Positions 49,572 through 61,077 of a DNA stretch of 64,000 nt are shown piece after piece. The stretch is from positions 3,610,501 through 3,674,500 of the forward strand of contig NZ_CP117411.1 in assembly GCF_028607085.1 (NCBI RefSeq), read 5' to 3'. Position 1 is the stretch's first letter. Every line of letters begins with the position of its first letter. The position numbers and the translations under genes were made by a program. Under the pieces are notes generated by a model. The model was given only the letters and a program-made list of their open reading frames with translations, was not told the DNA's origin and searched no databases. Source of the DNA: Sphingomonas naphthae (GTDB lineage: Bacteria; Pseudomonadota; Alphaproteobacteria; Sphingomonadales; Sphingomonadaceae).

Positions 49572-50498
49572 CTATCCCGCCGCCGCAAGGGGCGGCAGGC
49601 AGGAGAGGGTCACCCGGTCGGGCTTGCGGCGGAAGCTGATCTCGCTGCACTTCGCCAGCCGGTCGCGACCGACATAGATCACCGGCCAGGCGAATTGATC
49701 GGCCTTGCGCCGCCCTTCGACGAGGATGTCGTCGCTGTCGCTTTCGGAGACGGCGGGTTGGTTGAGGTTGCCGCGAAAGTCGCCCAGCCGCATCGCCAGC
49801 TGATCGAAGCGGAAGCCGCCCAGCTTGACGGGCTGGCCGAGCTTCAGCAGGCGCGAGGGGCGATCGATACCGAACGGGCCGGGCGTGTTGAACACCGCGC
49901 CGGTCAGCCGCCCCTCGCCCATCTGCGCCAGCCGCGCGCCGGCGGCGGCGGTGGCGATGCTGCGGCTCTGCCACAGCGCCAGTTGCAGCCGCATCGGCCC
50001 CTTGGGGGTGGAGAGCAGCAAATTGAGGCCGGTGCCGTCCGCATTGTCCAGCCGCTGCTCGCTCACCACCTCGCCGGGGGCGGGGCCGGCGGCGCGGACG
50101 AGGCGGACGGTGCGATAGGGCAGCATGTCCGGCGCGATCATCCCGTCCGCGCCGATGCAGCAGTCGCGCTTGTGGTTGGAGACCTGCACCTTGGCCGAAT
50201 AGCCGCCCGTCTCGATCACCCCGCGCGCCATGATGCCGGGCAGGCTGATCGGGCCGATCACCGCCTCGAACCCGTTCTCGAACGGCAGGCCGGTGCGAAT
50301 CGCGGCGGGGGTGTTGAGTTCGACCACGTCTTTGGACGCGAAATCCACCCGCAGCAGCAGGGTCGCCTGCCCGATCTTGGCGGTGACATAGGGCTTGTCG
50401 ATATCCAGCACGAGTTCGTCGCCGATCCGGTCGCGCGGCGCGGCGGGCGCGGTGGTCGCCGCGCCGATAAGCAGCAGACAGAGGGTGGCAAGCCGCAT
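49572..50498 (-). CDS. Secreted protein, possibly retropepsin-like
   Basis: The 308-residue product has a signal peptide (MRLATLCLLLIGAATTAPAA) and then a beta-rich domain: LDIDKPYVTAKIGQATLLLR followed by VDFASKDVVELNTPAA, and later GADGMIAPDMLPYRTVRLV. The layout recalls retropepsin-like aspartic proteases, but the expected DTG is VDFAS, so a catalytic role is doubtful. ATG 50498 has AAGG six bases upstream; ATG 50504 is possible. A DCC pair and a C-terminal Cys may form disulfides. I do not recognise the family with certainty. Confidence 0.6.
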   Translation of the reverse strand: MRLATLCLLLIGAATTAPAAPRDRIGDELVLDIDKPYVTAKIGQATLLLRVDFASKDVVELNTPAAIRTGLPFENGFEAVIGPISLPGIMARGVIETGGYSAKVQVSNHKRDCCIGADGMIAPDMLPYRTVRLVRAAGPAPGEVVSEQRLDNADGTGLNLLLSTPKGPMRLQLALWQSRSIATAAAGARLAQMGEGRLTGAVFNTPGPFGIDRPSRLLKLGQPVKLGGFRFDQLAMRLGDFRGNLNQPAVSESDSDDILVEGRRKADQFAWPVIYVGRDRLAKCSEISFRRKPDRVTLSCLPPLAAAG

Positions 50499-50574
50499 CG
50501 TCATCCTTATGTGCCGTGCCGTTTCAAGTCGGCGGGCGAAGTAACGCCCCATTTCGCATTCGGGAGCAACGATC

Positions 50575-51549
50575 ATGGCACGCGCAGCGAAAATCGAGGC
50601 CATCGGCGGGCCGGAGGTGATCCGCATCGTCGATGTCGAGGTGGGCCAGCCCGGCCCCGGCGAGGTGCGGGTGCGGCACACCGCGATCGGCGTGAACTTC
50701 ATCGATACCTATCATCGCGGCGGCGTCTATCCCGTGCCGCTGCCCAGCGGGATCGGCATGGAGGCGGTCGGCGTGGTCGAGGCGGTCGGGCCGGACGTGA
50801 CCGCGTTCAAGATCGGCGACCGGGTGACGACCTTCGGCCCGAAGATCGGCAGCTACGCGACCGAGCGGCTGGTGCCGGCCGATTCGCTGTTCCTGGTGCC
50901 CGACGATATCGACGACGAGACCGTCGCCGCCTCCCTGCTGAAGGGCCTGACGACCGAGGCGCTGGTGGAGCGCGCCGCCAGGGTGCAGGCGGGCTGGACG
51001 GTGCTGGTCCATGCGGCGGCGGGCGGGGTCGGGCTGATCCTGACGCAATGGCTGAAGGCGATCGGCGCGACGGTGATCGGCACGGCGGGGTCGGCGGCCA
51101 AGGCCGAGCGCGCCACGGCGGCCGGCGCGGATCATATCATCCTCTACGACGAGGAGGATGTCGCGGCGCGCGTGCGCGAGATCACCGGCGGCGCGGGCGT
51201 GCCGGTGGTTTTCGACGGCGTCGGCGCCGCGACGTGGGAAGCGAGCCTCGCCAGCCTCGCCCGGCGTGGTCTGGTGGTGAGCTTCGGCAACGCATCGGGC
51301 GTGGTGACCGGCGTGGCGCTGGGCAGCCTCACCCAGGCGGGCTCGGCCTTCGTCACCCGGCCCAAATTGTTCGATTATTATGTCGAACCGGAAGAGCGGG
51401 CGGCGGGGGCGGCACGGCTGTTCGCGCTGATCCGCGACGGCAGCATCACGGTGGAGATCGGCCAGCGATTCCCGCTGGAGCAGGCGGCCGACGCCCATCG
51501 CGCGCTCGAATCGCGGGCGACCACGGGCTCGACGATCCTGTTGCCCTGA
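50575..51549 (+). CDS. Quinone oxidoreductase (QOR-type NADPH dehydrogenase)
   Basis: The 324-residue zinc-independent medium-chain dehydrogenase has the N-terminal GroES-like domain (GVNFIDTYHRGGVYPVPLPS) and a Rossmann domain with VLVHAAAGGVGLILTQWLKA and GTAGSAAKAERATAAGADH. It probably reduces quinones or other enones with NADPH. The ATG at 50575 is preceded by GGGAG. Its stop shares a base with a possible upstream start of the CitE-like gene (TGATG), so the two may be coupled. Confidence 0.92.
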   Translation: MARAAKIEAIGGPEVIRIVDVEVGQPGPGEVRVRHTAIGVNFIDTYHRGGVYPVPLPSGIGMEAVGVVEAVGPDVTAFKIGDRVTTFGPKIGSYATERLVPADSLFLVPDDIDDETVAASLLKGLTTEALVERAARVQAGWTVLVHAAAGGVGLILTQWLKAIGATVIGTAGSAAKAERATAAGADHIILYDEEDVAARVREITGGAGVPVVFDGVGAATWEASLASLARRGLVVSFGNASGVVTGVALGSLTQAGSAFVTRPKLFDYYVEPEERAAGAARLFALIRDGSITVEIGQRFPLEQAADAHRALESRATTGSTILLP

Positions 51550-51575
51550 TGCGGCGCCCGCCGCATGAAGGGGGC

Positions 51576-52415
51576 ATGATCCGCCCCCGTCGCAGTGCGC
51601 TGTTCCTCCCCGCCTCCAACGCCCGCGCGATCGAGAAGGCGCGCGGGCTCGACAGCGATGTGGTGATCCTCGATCTGGAGGATGCCGTCGCGCCCGAGGA
51701 GAAGGCCGCCGCGCGCGCCCGAGCGGTGGAGACGGTGAAGGCCGGCGGCTTCGGCCATCGCGAGCTGGTGGTGCGGGTCAACGGGCTGGGAAGCCCGTGG
51801 GTCGAGGAGGATCTGGCGGCGCTGCGCACGGTGGCGCCCGACGCGATCCTCGCCCCCAAGATCGGCTGCGTGGCCGAGGTGAAGGCGCTGGCGCTGCGGC
51901 TCAATCCGGGCGTGCCCTTGTGGGCGATGATCGAGAGCTGCGCCGCGATCCTGCATATCGACGCCATCGCCGCCACCCGGCCGCTGGCGGCGCTGATCGT
52001 CGGCGCGAACGATCTGGCCAAGGAGATGCGCTGCACCCCCGGCGCCGATCGCGCGCCGCTCCACGCCGCGCTGGCGATGACGGTGATGGCGGCGCGCGCC
52101 CACGGGCTGGTCGCGTTCGACAGCGTGAGCAACGATCTGTCGGGCGGGGACGCCTTTGCGGCGCTGTGCGATCAGGGCGCCCGCTTCGGTTTCGACGGCA
52201 AGACGCTGATCCACCCCAATCAGATCGCCCCCTGCAACGCGGCCTTCTCTCCCTCCGAGGACGCCATCGCGGAGGCCGAGGCGATCGTGGCAGGCTTTGC
52301 CGCCCCCGAGGCGGCGGGCAAGGGCGCGATCCGGGTGAACGGCAAGATGGTCGAGCTACTCCATCTCGACGAGGCCAAGCAGCTGCTCGCGCTGGCGGAG
52401 GCGATACGCCGCTGA
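51576..52415 (+). CDS. CoA ester lyase, HpcH/HpaI-CitE family
   Basis: The 279-residue enzyme begins MIRPRRSALFLPASNARAIE, the usual CitE-like start, with SDVVILDLEDAVAPEEKAAA holding the Mg-binding acidic residues and VVRVNGLGSPWVEEDL, then AMIESCAAILHID and FGFDGKTLIHPNQIAPCNAA. Such enzymes cleave or make CoA esters like citramalyl- or malyl-CoA; the substrate is unknown. ATG 51576 has AAGGGGG just upstream; ATG 51549 adds nine residues. The M28 peptidase gene overlaps its stop. Confidence 0.9.
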   Translation: MIRPRRSALFLPASNARAIEKARGLDSDVVILDLEDAVAPEEKAAARARAVETVKAGGFGHRELVVRVNGLGSPWVEEDLAALRTVAPDAILAPKIGCVAEVKALALRLNPGVPLWAMIESCAAILHIDAIAATRPLAALIVGANDLAKEMRCTPGADRAPLHAALAMTVMAARAHGLVAFDSVSNDLSGGDAFAALCDQGARFGFDGKTLIHPNQIAPCNAAFSPSEDAIAEAEAIVAGFAAPEAAGKGAIRVNGKMVELLHLDEAKQLLALAEAIRR

Positions 52416-54271
52416 CGGGCCTCTGGCCGCGCCTCGTCGCGCTGCTGCTGGCGCTGGCCGCGGGGCTGGCGCTGGCCGTCTGGTCCGCCCGGCCCGCGCA
52501 GGAGGGTGCCCGCACCCCGCCCGCCGCTTTCTCCGGCCGCCGGGCGATGGCCGATCTCGCCGCCGTCTCGGCCCGGCCGCATATCGTCGGCTCGCCCGAG
52601 GATGCGAAGGTCCGCGCCTATCTGGCGCGGCGCATGGCGGCGCTGGGCCTCACCGTGTCTACCCAGAATTTCCCCTTGCCCGAAGCCGCGCGCAAGGAGG
52701 TGGCCGGCTGGATCGGGCGCGATGTAGATGCGCTGACCGGCACCAATGTGATCGGCGTGATGGCCGGGCGCGACCGGGCGGCGCCCGCGCTGCTGTTGAT
52801 GGCGCATCACGATACCGTCTGGGGATCGCCGGGCGCGGGGGACGACGGCTTCGGCGTGGCGGCCCTGCTGGAGATCGCCCGCGCGCTCAAGGCCGGGCCG
52901 CAGCCGGCCCGCGACGTGATCCTGCTGTTCACCGATGCCGAGGAGGTCGGGCTCGTCGGCGCGAAGGCGTGGTTCGCCGATCCGGCCAACGCCGCGCGGG
53001 TGGGCGCGATCGTCAATTTCGAGGCGCGCGGCGGCGGTGGCCGCGTCTCCATGTTCGAGACCTCGCCCGGCAATGGCGCGGCGATGCGGCTGTTCGCGCG
53101 GGTCGTGCCGCACCCGTCCGCCCAGTCGATCGCGGTGTCGGTCTATCGGCTGATGCCCAATTCGACCGACCTGACCGTGGCGCTGCCGCATGGCGCCACC
53201 GCCTTCAATTTCGCGCCGGTCGGCCGCGCCGGCCTCTATCATTCGCCGCTGGCGACGCCGGCCAATATCGATCCCGCTACGCTGCACGACATGGGGTTGC
53301 AGGGCCTCGGGCTGACGCGCGCGCTGGCGATGGCGCCGGCCCTGCCGCCGCGCACCGCCGATGCGGCGTTCGGCGACGTGTTCGGGCTGGGGCTGCTGGT
53401 CTATCCCGCCTGGGCCGGCTGGATCGTGCTGGCGGTGGCGGCCGGGCTGTTCGCGCTGGCGATCGGGCGGGTCAGGCCGGGCTGGGGCGGGATCGGCCGG
53501 GGCCTCGTCGCGGCGCTGTGGCTGGTGCCGCACGGCGCGCTGCTGCTGCTCCTCGTCAACCATGTCTCGGGCGTCGACTGGAATTATTACGACCGGCTCG
53601 CGGCTCTGCCCCGGCTGGAGGTGCAGGCGGCGCTGCTGGCGCTGGCCGCGATCGCGCTGTCGCTGGCCGTCACACGCCCGCTCTGGCCGACGCCGCGCTG
53701 GGCCGGACTGATCCCCGCCCTGCTGCTGTCGGCCGCCGCGCTGCTGCTGGGCGACGATCCGCTGGTGGTGGCGATCCTCGGCGGGCTCGGCCTCGCCACC
53801 GGCTGGTTCGTCCACCGCACGGGCCTGTGGGAAGGCTGGCTCGGCGCGATCCTGCTGGTGCTGCTGCTCGTCGCGCTGGTGCAGGCGCTGTTGCCGACCG
53901 CCGCGCCGCCCTTCGCCTGGGGCCTGCTGCTGGCGAGCCTCGCCGCCGCGCTGACGGCGTGGGTCGATCGCGACTTCACGGGTGGCGCCGGGGTGATCGC
54001 GGCCGCCATCGTCGCCGCGCTGGCGCTGGGCAACCTCTTGCCCTTCGCCCATTTCCTGTTCCTGAGCGTCGGCGCCGACCGGGCCGAGGTGACGATCCTG
54101 TTCGCGCTGATGGCGCTGATGCTGCTCCGCCCGCTGATCGCGCTGCCGCCGCGCGCGCTGCTGATCGGTGGCGCGGCGCTCGGCGTCGTGGCGACGGGGA
54201 TCGCCTTGTCGGTGCTGCTCGACCCGATGGCCCCCTCCGTCGCCACCTACAGCCTCCGTCCGAGGGGATGA
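52412..54271 (+). CDS. M28 family metallopeptidase with multi-pass membrane domain
   Basis: The 619-residue protein has an N-terminal signal anchor (about 7-24), an M28 zinc-peptidase domain (about 40-320) and about eight transmembrane helices (330-610). The metal ligands are H133/D134 in LLMAHHDTVWG, D145 in GAGDDGFGVAA and E177/E178 in LLFTDAEEVGLVG. It probably acts as an exported aminopeptidase. No ATG, GTG or TTG precedes the signal anchor. A CTG at 52412 overlaps the CitE stop as CTGA and is the best start. ATG 52547 would remove the anchor and part of the fold. Confidence 0.85.
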   Translation: MTGLWPRLVALLLALAAGLALAVWSARPAQEGARTPPAAFSGRRAMADLAAVSARPHIVGSPEDAKVRAYLARRMAALGLTVSTQNFPLPEAARKEVAGWIGRDVDALTGTNVIGVMAGRDRAAPALLLMAHHDTVWGSPGAGDDGFGVAALLEIARALKAGPQPARDVILLFTDAEEVGLVGAKAWFADPANAARVGAIVNFEARGGGGRVSMFETSPGNGAAMRLFARVVPHPSAQSIAVSVYRLMPNSTDLTVALPHGATAFNFAPVGRAGLYHSPLATPANIDPATLHDMGLQGLGLTRALAMAPALPPRTADAAFGDVFGLGLLVYPAWAGWIVLAVAAGLFALAIGRVRPGWGGIGRGLVAALWLVPHGALLLLLVNHVSGVDWNYYDRLAALPRLEVQAALLALAAIALSLAVTRPLWPTPRWAGLIPALLLSAAALLLGDDPLVVAILGGLGLATGWFVHRTGLWEGWLGAILLVLLLVALVQALLPTAAPPFAWGLLLASLAAALTAWVDRDFTGGAGVIAAAIVAALALGNLLPFAHFLFLSVGADRAEVTILFALMALMLLRPLIALPPRALLIGGAALGVVATGIALSVLLDPMAPSVATYSLRPRG

Positions 54272-54327
54272 CGTAAGCGGCGCGATCCGGTAAGCGCCCG
54301 CCATTCCCTCGACAGCCGGACATTGCC

Positions 54328-56055
54328 TTGAGCACGCTCTACGCCCGTTTCGCCGCCGATCTCGATGCGATCCTCGATGGCCTCGTCGCCGCCGGCACCT
54401 TGCCGGCCGATCTCGATCGCCGCGCCATCACCGTCGAGCCGCCGCGCGATCCGTCCCATGGCGACATGGCGACCAACGCCGCGATGGTGCTGTCCAAGGC
54501 CGCGAAGATGCCGCCGCGCGCGCTGGCCGAGGCGCTGCTGCCGGGCCTGACGGCGCTCGATCAGGTGGCCGAAGCCTCGATCGCCGGCCCCGGCTTCCTC
54601 AACGTGCGGCTGGTGGACGATGCCTGGCGCGGCGAACTCGCCCGCATCGCCGATCTGGGCGACGATTACGGCCGCTCGACCCTGGGCGGCGGCAAGCGGG
54701 TCAATGTCGAATATGTCTCGGCCAACCCGACCGGGCCGATGCACATGGGCCATTGCCGGGGCGCGGTGGTGGGCGACGCACTCGCCGGCCTGCTCGCCTT
54801 CGCCGGCTACGACGTGACCCGCGAATATTATATCAACGACGCGGGCGGGCAGGTCGACGTCCTCGCCCGCTCGGCGCACATGCGCTACCGCGAGGCGCTG
54901 GGCGAGGCGATCGAGATCCCCGAGGGACTCTATCCGGGCGGCTATCTGGTGCCCGTCGGGCAGGCGCTCGCCGCCGAATTTGGCGACACCTATGTCGGCA
55001 AGCCCGAGAGCGAATGGCTCGCGCTGTTCCGTACCAAAGCGGTCGACGCGATGATGGTGATGATCCGCGCCGATCTCGCTTTGCTCGGCATCCACCACGA
55101 CATCTTCTCGTCCGAAGCCGCGCTCCAGAAGGCCGGCACCGTCGATGCGGCGATCGACCGCCTGCGCGCCGATGGCCTGATCTACGAGGGCACGCTGGAG
55201 GCCCCCAAGGGCGAGACGCCCGACGATTGGGAGCCGGTCGACCTCACCCTGTTCCGCGCCAGCCAGTTCGGCGACGATCAGGACCGGCCGGTGAAGAAAT
55301 CCAACGGCAGCTACACCTATTTCGGCGCCGATCTCGCCTATCACGCCGAAAAGGCGGCGCGCGCCGATCGGCTGATCGATATCTGGGGCGCCGACCATGC
55401 CGGCACCGTCAAGCGCATCCAGGCGGCGGTGAAGGCGCTGACCGGCGGCACCGTGCCGTTCGACGTGAAGCTGGTGCAGATGGTGCGCCTGCTGCGCGGC
55501 GGCGAGCCGGTGAAGATGTCGAAGCGGTCGGGCAGCTTCGTCACCCTCGCCGACGTGGTGGAGGAGGTCGGCAAGGATGTCGTCCGCTTCACCATGCTGA
55601 CGCGCAAGGCCGACGCGCAGATGGATTTCGATTTCGCCAAGGTGGTCGAGGCGTCGAAGGACAATCCGGTCTTCTACGTCCAATATGCCCACGCACGGGG
55701 CAAGTCGCTGCATCGCCGCGCGGTGGAGGCGGGGATCGATCTGCCCGCCGCCGATCTGGCGCTGCTCGATGCCGAGGAGCTGGTGCTGGTGAAGCTCGCC
55801 GCGCAATTCCCGCGCATCGTCGAGGCGGCGGCGATCGCCGGTGAACCGCACCGCATCGCTTTCTATCTCTATGATCTGGCCGCCACCTTCCATGCGCTGT
55901 GGAATCGCGGCAACGACGATCCCGGCCGTCGCTTCCTGATCGCGGACCGGCCCGATTTGACCGCCGCGAGGCTGGCGTTGAGCGACGCGATCGGGCAAAT
56001 CATCCGCAACGGCCTGGCCCTGATGGGGGTCGCCGCTGCCGAGGAGATGCATTGA
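54328..56055 (+). CDS. argS: Arginyl-tRNA synthetase
   Basis: The 575-residue class I synthetase charges tRNA-Arg. The ArgRS N-terminal Add1 domain comes first, then the HIGH-like [19 protein letters not shown] (about 132-150), the KMSKS-like [20 protein letters not shown] (about 391-410) and the DALR anticodon-binding domain ending [20 protein letters not shown]. The start is a TTG at 54328, since the first in-frame ATG lies inside Add1. It is first of argS-SPOR-nagZ. Confidence 0.96.
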   Translation: MSTLYARFAADLDAILDGLVAAGTLPADLDRRAITVEPPRDPSHGDMATNAAMVLSKAAKMPPRALAEALLPGLTALDQVAEASIAGPGFLNVRLVDDAWRGELARIADLGDDYGRSTLGGGKRVNVEYVSANPTGPMHMGHCRGAVVGDALAGLLAFAGYDVTREYYINDAGGQVDVLARSAHMRYREALGEAIEIPEGLYPGGYLVPVGQALAAEFGDTYVGKPESEWLALFRTKAVDAMMVMIRADLALLGIHHDIFSSEAALQKAGTVDAAIDRLRADGLIYEGTLEAPKGETPDDWEPVDLTLFRASQFGDDQDRPVKKSNGSYTYFGADLAYHAEKAARADRLIDIWGADHAGTVKRIQAAVKALTGGTVPFDVKLVQMVRLLRGGEPVKMSKRSGSFVTLADVVEEVGKDVVRFTMLTRKADAQMDFDFAKVVEASKDNPVFYVQYAHARGKSLHRRAVEAGIDLPAADLALLDAEELVLVKLAAQFPRIVEAAAIAGEPHRIAFYLYDLAATFHALWNRGNDDPGRRFLIADRPDLTAARLALSDAIGQIIRNGLALMGVAAAEEMH

Positions 56056-56846
56056 TGTCGGACATGCGGGGCAGGGGCGAGGAGCGGCTTCCCTGGTTGC
56101 AGGAAGCGGCCACGCAGGACGATGACGATCGCGGCGGCTTCCGCACGATGCTCGTCACGCTCGGCGCTTTGTTCGCCGGCGCGGTCCTCGTCGTGGCGAT
56201 CCTGTGGTTCTTCCTGTTCCGCGAGGGTGCGATCTTCGGTTCGGGCCAGACGATCGAGGCGCCCGCCCAACCCTATCGCCAGAAGCCGGCCGAGCCGGGC
56301 GGCATGAAGGTGGAGGGCACGGGCGACGTTTCCTATGGCGCGAGCGAAGGGCAGGAGATCGACAGCACGATCGACCTGAACGCGCTGCCCGAAACGCCCG
56401 TCACCGCCCCCGGCAACGCCACCGCGCCCGGCGCCGCCACCGCGAGCGCCGACGCGATCACCATCCCCGGCCCGGCGGCCAGGCCGCGCGTCGTCGCCGC
56501 GACGCCGCCCCCGGCTCCGGCGAATCCGGCTGCCGCCACCCTGCGCGAACTCGCCGCGCGCCCGGTTGCGGCGCCCGCCGCTCCGGCGGCGGCCCCCGCG
56601 CCCGCTGCCCTCTCGGGCGGCGGCACGGTCCAGCTCGGCGCCTTCTCCACCCAGGCCAAGGCGCAGGCGGCGTGGAAATCGCTGTCGGGCCGCTTCCCCT
56701 TCCTCACCCCGCTGGGCTCCAGCGTGCTGGAGGTGAAGACCGGCACCCAGACGCTCTACCGCCTGCGCGCGGCGGCCGGCGGCGAGGCGCAGAGCATCTG
56801 CCAGCGATTGAAGGTCGCCGGCGAAACCTGCTCGGTCGTGGGCTGA
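56055..56846 (+). CDS. SPOR-domain membrane protein
   Basis: The 263-residue protein has a short cytoplasmic N-terminus ([20 protein letters not shown]), one transmembrane helix (about 32-56), a Pro/Ala linker and a C-terminal SPOR domain (about 190-263, VQLGAFSTQAKAQAAWKSLS). The architecture matches FtsN-like division proteins and others that bind glycan strands at the septum. Its ATG overlaps the argS stop by one base. nagZ follows 18 bp after its stop. Confidence 0.88.
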   Translation: MSDMRGRGEERLPWLQEAATQDDDDRGGFRTMLVTLGALFAGAVLVVAILWFFLFREGAIFGSGQTIEAPAQPYRQKPAEPGGMKVEGTGDVSYGASEGQEIDSTIDLNALPETPVTAPGNATAPGAATASADAITIPGPAARPRVVAATPPPAPANPAAATLRELAARPVAAPAAPAAAPAPAALSGGGTVQLGAFSTQAKAQAAWKSLSGRFPFLTPLGSSVLEVKTGTQTLYRLRAAAGGEAQSICQRLKVAGETCSVVG

Positions 56847-56863
56847 AGGGGCCGGTTGCGACG

Positions 56864-57871
56864 ATGACGCCGCTCATTCTCGGCCTGTCCGGCACCGCCC
56901 TCACCCAAGCCGAAGCCGATTTCTTCCGCGCGGTCGACCCCGCCGGGTTCATCCTGTTCAAGCGCAACGTCGTCGATCCGGTGCAATTGCGCGCGCTGAC
57001 CGATTCGCTGCGGACCATCTCTGGCCGCGACGATCTGCCGATCCTGATCGATCAGGAAGGCGGCCGGGTCGCGCGGATGCAGCCGCCTTACTGGCCCGCC
57101 TTTCCGCCCGGCGAGATGTTCGCCGGCCTCTACCGCAAGGCGCCGATGACGGCGATCGAGGCGATGCGCGCCAACGCCCAGGCGATCGCGGTGATGCTGC
57201 GCGAGGCCGGCATCAATGTCGATTGCCTGCCTTTGCTCGACGTGCGGCAGGAAGGCGCGCACGACATCATCGGCGATCGCGCGCTGGGGCATGAACCGTT
57301 GCAGGTGGCGGCGCTGGGCCGCGCCACGCTCGACGGGCTGCGACTGGGCGGCGTGGTCGGCGTGGTCAAGCATGTGCCGGGCCACGGCCGGGCCTTTTCG
57401 GACAGCCATGTCGAGCTGCCGGTGGTGGACTCGCCGATCGAGGCGCTGGACCTCGACATCGATCCCTTCATCCGCCTCAACAACGCGCCGATGGCGATGA
57501 CCGCGCACGTCCTCTACACCGCGTGGGACGCCGAGCGCTGCGCCAGCCTGTCGCCGACGATCATCACCGAGATCATCCGTGGCCGCATCGCCTTCGACGG
57601 GCTGCTGATGTCCGACGATCTCGGGATGCATGCCCTCAAGGGCAGCTTCGCGGAGCGGACGGCGGGCGTGCTGGCGGCGGGCTGCGACGTGGCGCTGCAT
57701 TGTTCGGGCGACATGGCCGAGATGGAGCAATGCGCGAGCGCGGTCGGCCCGATCGGGGATCGCGCCGCCGAGCGGCTGGCCCGCGCGATGGCGACCATCG
57801 CGGCCGAGCCGGACGAGGCGCGGCTGGACGATCTGATCGCCAAGCGGGATGCGTTGCTGGCCTACGCTTGA
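56864..57871 (+). CDS. nagZ: Beta-N-acetylhexosaminidase NagZ (GH3)
   Basis: The 335-residue glycosidase removes GlcNAc from anhydro-muropeptides in cell-wall recycling. Motifs: DPAGFILFKRNVVDP, LIDQEGGRVARMQPPYWPAF, the catalytic loop VVKHVPGHGRAFSDSHVELP holding the conserved H and the general acid/base His-Asp dyad, and the nucleophile Asp in GLLMSDDLGMHALK. It is cytoplasmic. A palindrome follows, at the point where scpA stands in the usual alphaproteobacterial operon. Confidence 0.95.
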   Translation: MTPLILGLSGTALTQAEADFFRAVDPAGFILFKRNVVDPVQLRALTDSLRTISGRDDLPILIDQEGGRVARMQPPYWPAFPPGEMFAGLYRKAPMTAIEAMRANAQAIAVMLREAGINVDCLPLLDVRQEGAHDIIGDRALGHEPLQVAALGRATLDGLRLGGVVGVVKHVPGHGRAFSDSHVELPVVDSPIEALDLDIDPFIRLNNAPMAMTAHVLYTAWDAERCASLSPTIITEIIRGRIAFDGLLMSDDLGMHALKGSFAERTAGVLAAGCDVALHCSGDMAEMEQCASAVGPIGDRAAERLARAMATIAAEPDEARLDDLIAKRDALLAYA

Positions 57872-57890
57872 ATTCCCCCGTCACCCTACC

Positions 57891-58013
57891 CCAAAACCGT
57901 TCATCCTGAGTAGCCATTGAGCTTGTCGAAATGGCGTATCGAAGGACCAGCGCAGGTCCTTCGATAAGGGCCTTCGACTGCGCTCAGTCCCTACTCAGGA
58001 TGAACGGTTTTGG
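57891..58013. repeat. Palindromic intergenic repeat between nagZ and clpB
   Basis: Perfect 23-bp inverted arms, CCAAAACCGTTCATCCTGAG onward at 57891-57913 and its complement at 57991-58013, enclose 77 bp with an internal AGGACC/GGTCCT stem. It is a diverged relative of family A (CTTCGACTGCGCTCA core). It separates two convergent genes and is one of the inferred inversion breakpoints. Confidence 0.9.
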
Positions 58014-58031
58014 GTGGGGCGACGAAGTGGC

Positions 58032-60611
<2,580 letters not shown>

Positions 60612-60636
60612 GAAAGTCCCCTGTCAGTCCCGGCGC

Positions 60637-60664
60637 ATATGGTGTGACAAAATGGCAACACAAG
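60637..60664 (-). promoter_or_regulatory. RpoH (heat-shock sigma) promoter of clpB
   Basis: On the minus strand CTTG (60664-60661) is followed by an 18-bp spacer and CCATAT (60642-60637). This fits the alphaproteobacterial heat-shock pattern CTTG-N17/18-CCTATAT. The implied transcript begins about 20 nt before the clpB ATG. Confidence 0.75.
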
Positions 60665-60735
60665 AGGGTATCGCAGTTGATTGTGTCGATGTGGCCAACG
60701 CCTATATCGCGACACCCGGCTTCAAGGAGAATGGC

Positions 60736-61038
60736 GTGTCCGAAGTGGATGGCAATTGGGATTGCGTGGTGGAATCGCCGCTGGGCGAACAGAGCTTCAC
60801 CTTCACGATCACGACGGCGGGTGACCGCTTCTCCGGCCACGCCAAAGGCACGCTGGGCTCGATCGACATCCCCGACGGCCTGGTGACGGGCAACCAGCTC
60901 GCCTGGTCGATGCCCGTGCCAAAGCCCATGCCACTGACGCTGCGCTGCAAGGCGCGGGTGGATGGCGATACGCTGGAGGGCGAGGTGAGCGCGGGGATTT
61001 TCGGGACGTTCCCGGTGCGGGGCACGCGGGTGGCTTAA
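60736..61038 (+). CDS. Small conserved-looking protein of unknown function
   Basis: The 100-residue product (VSEVDGNWDCVVESPLGEQS onward) looks like a compact beta-sandwich. It has a GNWDCVVESPLG opening, GTLGSIDIPDGLVTGNQLAW in the middle and SAGIFGTFPVRGTR at the end. AAGGAG ends six bases before the GTG at 60736, a better start than ATG 60652. No signal peptide or catalytic motif is seen. Similar short proteins appear beside dehydratase or amidohydrolase genes, but I assign no function. A perfect 11-bp hairpin follows. Confidence 0.68.
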   Translation: MSEVDGNWDCVVESPLGEQSFTFTITTAGDRFSGHAKGTLGSIDIPDGLVTGNQLAWSMPVPKPMPLTLRCKARVDGDTLEGEVSAGIFGTFPVRGTRVA

Positions 61039-61042
61039 TGCC

Positions 61043-61069
61043 GTCACCCCGGCACAAGGCCGGGGTGAC
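61043..61069. terminator. Bidirectional hairpin between convergent genes
   Basis: GTCACCCCGGC (61043-61053) and GCCGGGGTGAC (61059-61069) form a perfect 11-bp stem with an ACAAG loop between the stops at 61038 and 61078. There is no T-run. It has the form of a common sphingomonad short palindrome and may end both transcripts. Confidence 0.5.
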
Positions 61070-61077
61070 GATCGAGC

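Noticed and set aside
47189-49639. An 816-codon plus-strand open frame
   Set aside because: It runs antisense to the M48 and S41 protease genes and out of frame through the end of rlmN.
52220-54304. A 694-codon minus-strand open frame
   Set aside because: It is antisense to the M28 peptidase and of shadow composition (Q, R, H and G).
60652-60735. Upstream extension of the small gene at 60736
   Set aside because: ATG 60652 has no ribosome-binding site and the residues do not match the compact domain, whereas GTG 60736 has AAGGAG at ideal spacing.
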